From positions 62,001 to 126,000 of the forward strand of contig JADJYX010000001.1 of assembly GCA_016719535.1 (NCBI GenBank): a DNA stretch of 64,000 bases, given 5' to 3'. The notes below the pieces were generated by a model, which saw nothing but the letters and a program-made list of their open reading frames with translations, did not search any database and had not been told where the DNA came from. Below, piece by piece: positions 60,799 through 64,000 of the stretch. How positions within the stretch are numbered: position 1 is the first letter of the stretch; every line of letters starts with the position of its first letter. The stretch comes from Rubrivivax sp. (GTDB taxonomy: Bacteria; Pseudomonadota; Gammaproteobacteria; Burkholderiales; Burkholderiaceae_C). The position numbers were made by a program, and so were the translations under genes.

Positions 60799-63700
60799 AT
60801 GACGGACACGCGCCCGCACGACGCGCCGCTGCGTCTCGAGGCCTTCGGTACGCCGCGCCTGCTGCGCGCAGGCCGGGCCCTGCGGCTGGGGTCGCGCAAG
60901 GCCATGGCCGTGGTGCTGGTGCTGGCGCTGGACGGCGCGCAGGCCCGCGAAACCCTGGCGGCGCTGCTGTGGCCCGATGTCGATGCCGCCGCGGCGCGCC
61001 GCAACCTGCGGCGCGAGCTGTTCAGGCTGCGCACGTTCGAGCTGCGCATCGCCGAGCGCGACGACGGTGCCGTCGAGCTGGCAGTCGCGCCGGCGCTGGC
61101 GCTGGATGTCGACGAGGGCCAGGCGCTGCAGGGGCTGGACGGGCTGGCGGGCGAGCACTTCGAGGCCTGGCTGCAGCGCGCCCGCATGCGGCTGCAGTCG
61201 CGCCGCGCCGCCGACTGGCACGCGCACGCGCAGGCGGCGCGGGCGCGCGGCGACGCCGCCACGGCGCTGGCGCTGGTGCAGCGGCAGCTGCAGGCCGACC
61301 CCTGCGACGAAGCCGCGGCGCTGCAGGCGGTGCAGCTGCTGCAGCAGCTGGGCCGCCCCGCCGATGCGCGGGCGCTGGTGCGCCAGCTGGCCGCGGCCCT
61401 GCGCCAGCAGCTGGACCTGCCGCTGTCGGCGGCCCTGCGCGCGGCCGTGGCCGAGCCGGCTGAAGCCCCGGCGCCGCCGACGGTGCTGCCGCTGGCGCCG
61501 GCGCCTGCGCCGTCCGGGCCGCTGATCCCGGCGCGCACGCCCTACGTCGACCGGCCGTTGATCCACCAGCGGGTGCAAGGCGCCTGGGACCAGGGACTGC
61601 GCGTCTATCTGGCGGGCGCCGCGGGCGTCGGCAAGTCGCGCCTGGCGCAGGAGCTGGCGGCCCAGCGCGGCGGCTGGATCCGGCTGCGGTGCGAGCCCGA
61701 CGATGCACTCGTGCCCTATGCCTCGGCGGTGCGGGCGCTGCGCGCGCTGCGCGACGCCGCCCCCGACGTCCGGCTGCCCGACTGGGTGCGGCGCGAGCTG
61801 GCCCAGCTGCTGCCCGAAGATGGCCCGGCGCCGGTGTCGCCCGATGCCGATGCGGCGCGCGCGCGCCTGGTGGCGGCGCATGCCGCCGCCTTCGCCGCCC
61901 TGGTGGCCGACAACTTCCAGGTGCTGGTCTTCGACGACTGGCACTGGGCCGATGCCGCCAGCCTCGAGCTCTGGGCCGCGGCCGACCCGCCGGCCGGTGT
62001 CGGCGTGCTGATGGCCTACCGCGCCGCGCAGCTGCCGCCGGCCGCGCTGCGCCGCCAGCGCGGCGACGTCGACGCCGGCCGCGCCGTGCAGCTCACGCTC
62101 GACGGCCTGGACGACGCGCAGACGCTGGCGCTGGTGCAGGCCTTGTCGGGGTCGACCGGGGGCGTGCTGTTCAGCCAGCGCCTGCACCGGGCCACCGCGG
62201 GCAACCCCTTCTTCCTGCTGGAGACGCTGCGCCACCTGCAGCAGCAGGGGGTGCTGCAGGCCCACCCGGCCGGCGGCTGGCGCACGCCCTTCGACGCCGC
62301 CACCACCGACTATGCGGAACTGCCGGTGCCGCCCACCGTGCGCGACGCGGTGCGCGCCCGCGTGCGGGCGCTCGGCGAGGCGCCGCAGCGCCTGCTCGAG
62401 GCCGCCAGCCTGCTGGCCGGCCGCTTCGATGCGCGCAGCCTGCAGGACGTGACCACCCTCGACGAGGACCGGCTGCTGGCCGCGCTGGCCCATGCCGGTG
62501 CGGCGCAGCTGGTGGTCGAGGACGAAGCCGGCTGGCGTTTCGTCCACGACCTGGTGCCGCAGTGCCTGGCGGCTGCCATCGGCCCGGCGCGCCGGCGTGC
62601 CCTGCACCGGCGGCTGGCCGCCAGCCTGGCACGCACCGGCGCCGCGCCGGCGCTGGTGGCCTCGCACCAGGAGGCCGCCGGCGAGATCGACGCCGCCGGC
62701 CGCGGCTACACCGCCGCTGCCGAGTCGGCGCTGCGCGTGCATGCGCTGGCGCAGGCGCTCGGTCACTGGGACGACGCCTTGCGCTGCGGCGCGCAGGGGG
62801 CCGCGGCCGCGGCGATCCACCTCGCCCGTGCCGCGGTGCACCGCCGGCGCGGCGACCCGCAGGCGGCGCAGGCCGCACTCGACGCGGCCGCGCGCGCGGT
62901 GCAGGACGCCGGCGCTGACGACGCGGCGCAGCGCGGCCGTGCCGAGGTGCAGCTGGCGCGTGCCGAGGCCTGGGTCGAAGCGCGCCCCGACGATGCGCTG
63001 GCGCTGCTCGACGCCCTCGAGCCGGCGCTGCCCGGCTGGCCGCCGGCGCTGCAGGCGCGCGCGCGGCAGCTGCGCTGGCGCGTGCTGACCTATGCCGAAC
63101 GGCTGCCCGAGGCCACCGAGATGCTGCGCCAGGCGATCGCCAGCCTGCACCGGGTGCCGGGCGAGGAGGCGCGCCGGGCCGGGCTGCTGGACACGCTGGC
63201 GCGCGCGCGGCTGCGCGCCGGTGACCTGCCCGGCTGCGCGGCCGCCAGTGACGAGGCCGTGGCGCTGCTCGAAGCCGCCGACCTGCCGGCGCCGCTGGCC
63301 GACGCGCTGACGCTGCAGGCGGTGGCGGCCCTCTTTGCCGGCGAGCCCGAGCGTGCGCGCGACCGCCTGCTGCGCGCGCGCGAACTGGCGCGGCGCTGCG
63401 GCCATGTGCCGGCGCAGCGGGCAGCCCTCCTCAACCTCGTCAAGCTGGCTGCCGATGCCGGCGATACCGCGCAGGCCAGCGCGCTGCTGGACGAGGGCGA
63501 GGCGCTGGCGCCCGGCTTCGAGCATGCGCGTGCCGAGCAGGCCTTTCGCGAGGCGCGCTTCTACGTGCAATACCTGCGCGGCGATCTGCCCGCGGCGCGC
63601 GCCTCGGCCGCGCGCCTGATCGAGGCCGTCGAGCGCGTGGCCGGGCACAGCGAGCGCATCGGCGCACGCCATGTGGTGGTCGACCTGCACCTGCTGGCCG

Positions 63701-64000
63701 GCGAGCTGGACGCTGCCCGCCGCCTGCTGGCCGATGCGCAGGCCCTGAGCGATGCGCAGGCCGCGGGCGCCGGTGGCGGCCACTTCCAGGTCCAGCAGGC
63801 CGCCAAGATGGCCTGGCTGCGGCTGGCCGAGGGCGACCCGCAGGCGGCCCTGGCGCTGCTGGCGCGCTCGGCGCCGCCGCAGCGGCTGGAGGATGCAATC
63901 GCCTTCGCCTGGATCGGCAGCGCGGCCGCACGGACCCTGGGCGACGGACCCGAAGCGCGCCGCTGGCTGGCGCGCGCGGTCCCCGGCGATGCCGCGCCGA
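60799..64000 (+). CDS. BTAD/AAA/TPR regulator (SARP/MalT-like), 3' end outside window
   Basis: An uninterrupted frame of at least 1067 residues that leaves the window. The N-terminus LRLEAFGTPRLLRAGRALRL with ETLAALLWPDVDAAAARRNL is an OmpR-like/BTAD domain (residues about 10-220). A P-loop ATPase follows: VYLAGAAGVGKSRLAQELAA near residue 275, Walker B-like QVLVFDDWHWADAASLELW, then ALVQALSG and GNPFFLLETLRHLQQQG as in LuxR/MalT-type STAND ATPases. The rest is TPR-like helices. Start ATG 60799. No stop is reached. Signal and targets unknown. Confidence 0.9.
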   Translation, partial: MTDTRPHDAPLRLEAFGTPRLLRAGRALRLGSRKAMAVVLVLALDGAQARETLAALLWPDVDAAAARRNLRRELFRLRTFELRIAERDDGAVELAVAPALALDVDEGQALQGLDGLAGEHFEAWLQRARMRLQSRRAADWHAHAQAARARGDAATALALVQRQLQADPCDEAAALQAVQLLQQLGRPADARALVRQLAAALRQQLDLPLSAALRAAVAEPAEAPAPPTVLPLAPAPAPSGPLIPARTPYVDRPLIHQRVQGAWDQGLRVYLAGAAGVGKSRLAQELAAQRGGWIRLRCEPDDALVPYASAVRALRALRDAAPDVRLPDWVRRELAQLLPEDGPAPVSPDADAARARLVAAHAAAFAALVADNFQVLVFDDWHWADAASLELWAAADPPAGVGVLMAYRAAQLPPAALRRQRGDVDAGRAVQLTLDGLDDAQTLALVQALSGSTGGVLFSQRLHRATAGNPFFLLETLRHLQQQGVLQAHPAGGWRTPFDAATTDYAELPVPPTVRDAVRARVRALGEAPQRLLEAASLLAGRFDARSLQDVTTLDEDRLLAALAHAGAAQLVVEDEAGWRFVHDLVPQCLAAAIGPARRRALHRRLAASLARTGAAPALVASHQEAAGEIDAAGRGYTAAAESALRVHALAQALGHWDDALRCGAQGAAAAAIHLARAAVHRRRGDPQAAQAALDAAARAVQDAGADDAAQRGRAEVQLARAEAWVEARPDDALALLDALEPALPGWPPALQARARQLRWRVLTYAERLPEATEMLRQAIASLHRVPGEEARRAGLLDTLARARLRAGDLPGCAAASDEAVALLEAADLPAPLADALTLQAVAALFAGEPERARDRLLRARELARRCGHVPAQRAALLNLVKLAADAGDTAQASALLDEGEALAPGFEHARAEQAFREARFYVQYLRGDLPAARASAARLIEAVERVAGHSERIGARHVVVDLHLLAGELDAARRLLADAQALSDAQAAGAGGGHFQVQQAAKMAWLRLAEGDPQAALALLARSAPPQRLEDAIAFAWIGSAAARTLGDGPEARRWLARAVPGDAAP

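Noticed and set aside
60772..63783. A 1003-residue open frame on the minus strand
   Set aside because: Arg/Gln/Gly-rich with no family features; it is the antisense shadow of the BTAD/AAA regulator on the plus strand, which has clear domains.

Overview
The window is high-GC DNA (about 70% by eye) with compact operons and gene orders typical of Betaproteobacteria, most likely Burkholderiales of the Rubrivivax/Leptothrix/Ideonella type. Pointers are hpf-ptsN-hprK, divergent fur/bamE-dapB, exbBD-leuS-lptE-holA, divergent amgK/lptD-surA-rsmA, metX-metW, a Bug-family binding protein and a PEP-CTERM protein. No rRNA, tRNA, CRISPR array, integrase or transposase gene was seen.

Region 1 (1-13.9 kb) is accessory. 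A secreted CHAT/TPR protein is followed by a dense toxin-antitoxin island: ParDE, a PemK/MazF-like pair, BrnTA, MntA/HepT and two nearly identical ribbon-helix-helix genes that form a 187-bp direct repeat. Next come a lower-GC operon (a PEP-CTERM protein and a 1290-residue lipoprotein ending in a C-type-lectin fold), an XRE regulator, and decayed modules (a hepT fragment and a RelE-like toxin with an internal deletion). A secreted caspase-like protein closes the region, divergent from an ECF-type sigma factor and its probable membrane-anchored anti-sigma partner.

Region 2 (15.3-20.4 kb) holds a Bug-family solute-binding protein, an unassigned membrane-anchored protein, and a small operon of an amidohydrolase (broken by a one-base frameshift), a YtkA-like protein and a di-heme cytochrome c peroxidase.

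Region 3 (20.5-56.3 kb) is mostly housekeeping: nitrogen-PTS signalling, iron regulation, outer-membrane biogenesis (bamE, lptE, lptD, surA), lysine/cell-wall synthesis (dapB), leucyl-tRNA synthetase, replication clamp loading (holA), thiamine (thiL), phospholipid (pgpA) and NAD/NMN salvage (pncC), a GGDEF/EAL protein, a PAS kinase and FixJ-type regulator divergent from malic enzyme, and a barnase/barstar pair. metX-metW lies behind a SAM-II riboswitch with its own intrinsic terminator.

Region 4 (56.4-64 kb) is a probable nitric-oxide or anaerobic-respiration stress cluster: hemerythrin, a polytopic His-rich membrane protein, DUF2249, a GNAT enzyme and a cysteine-free Rrf2 regulator. Two nearly identical 21-bp palindromes, in front of hemerythrin and in the divergent promoter of the regulator, look like its operators. 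A large BTAD/AAA/TPR regulator runs off the right edge.
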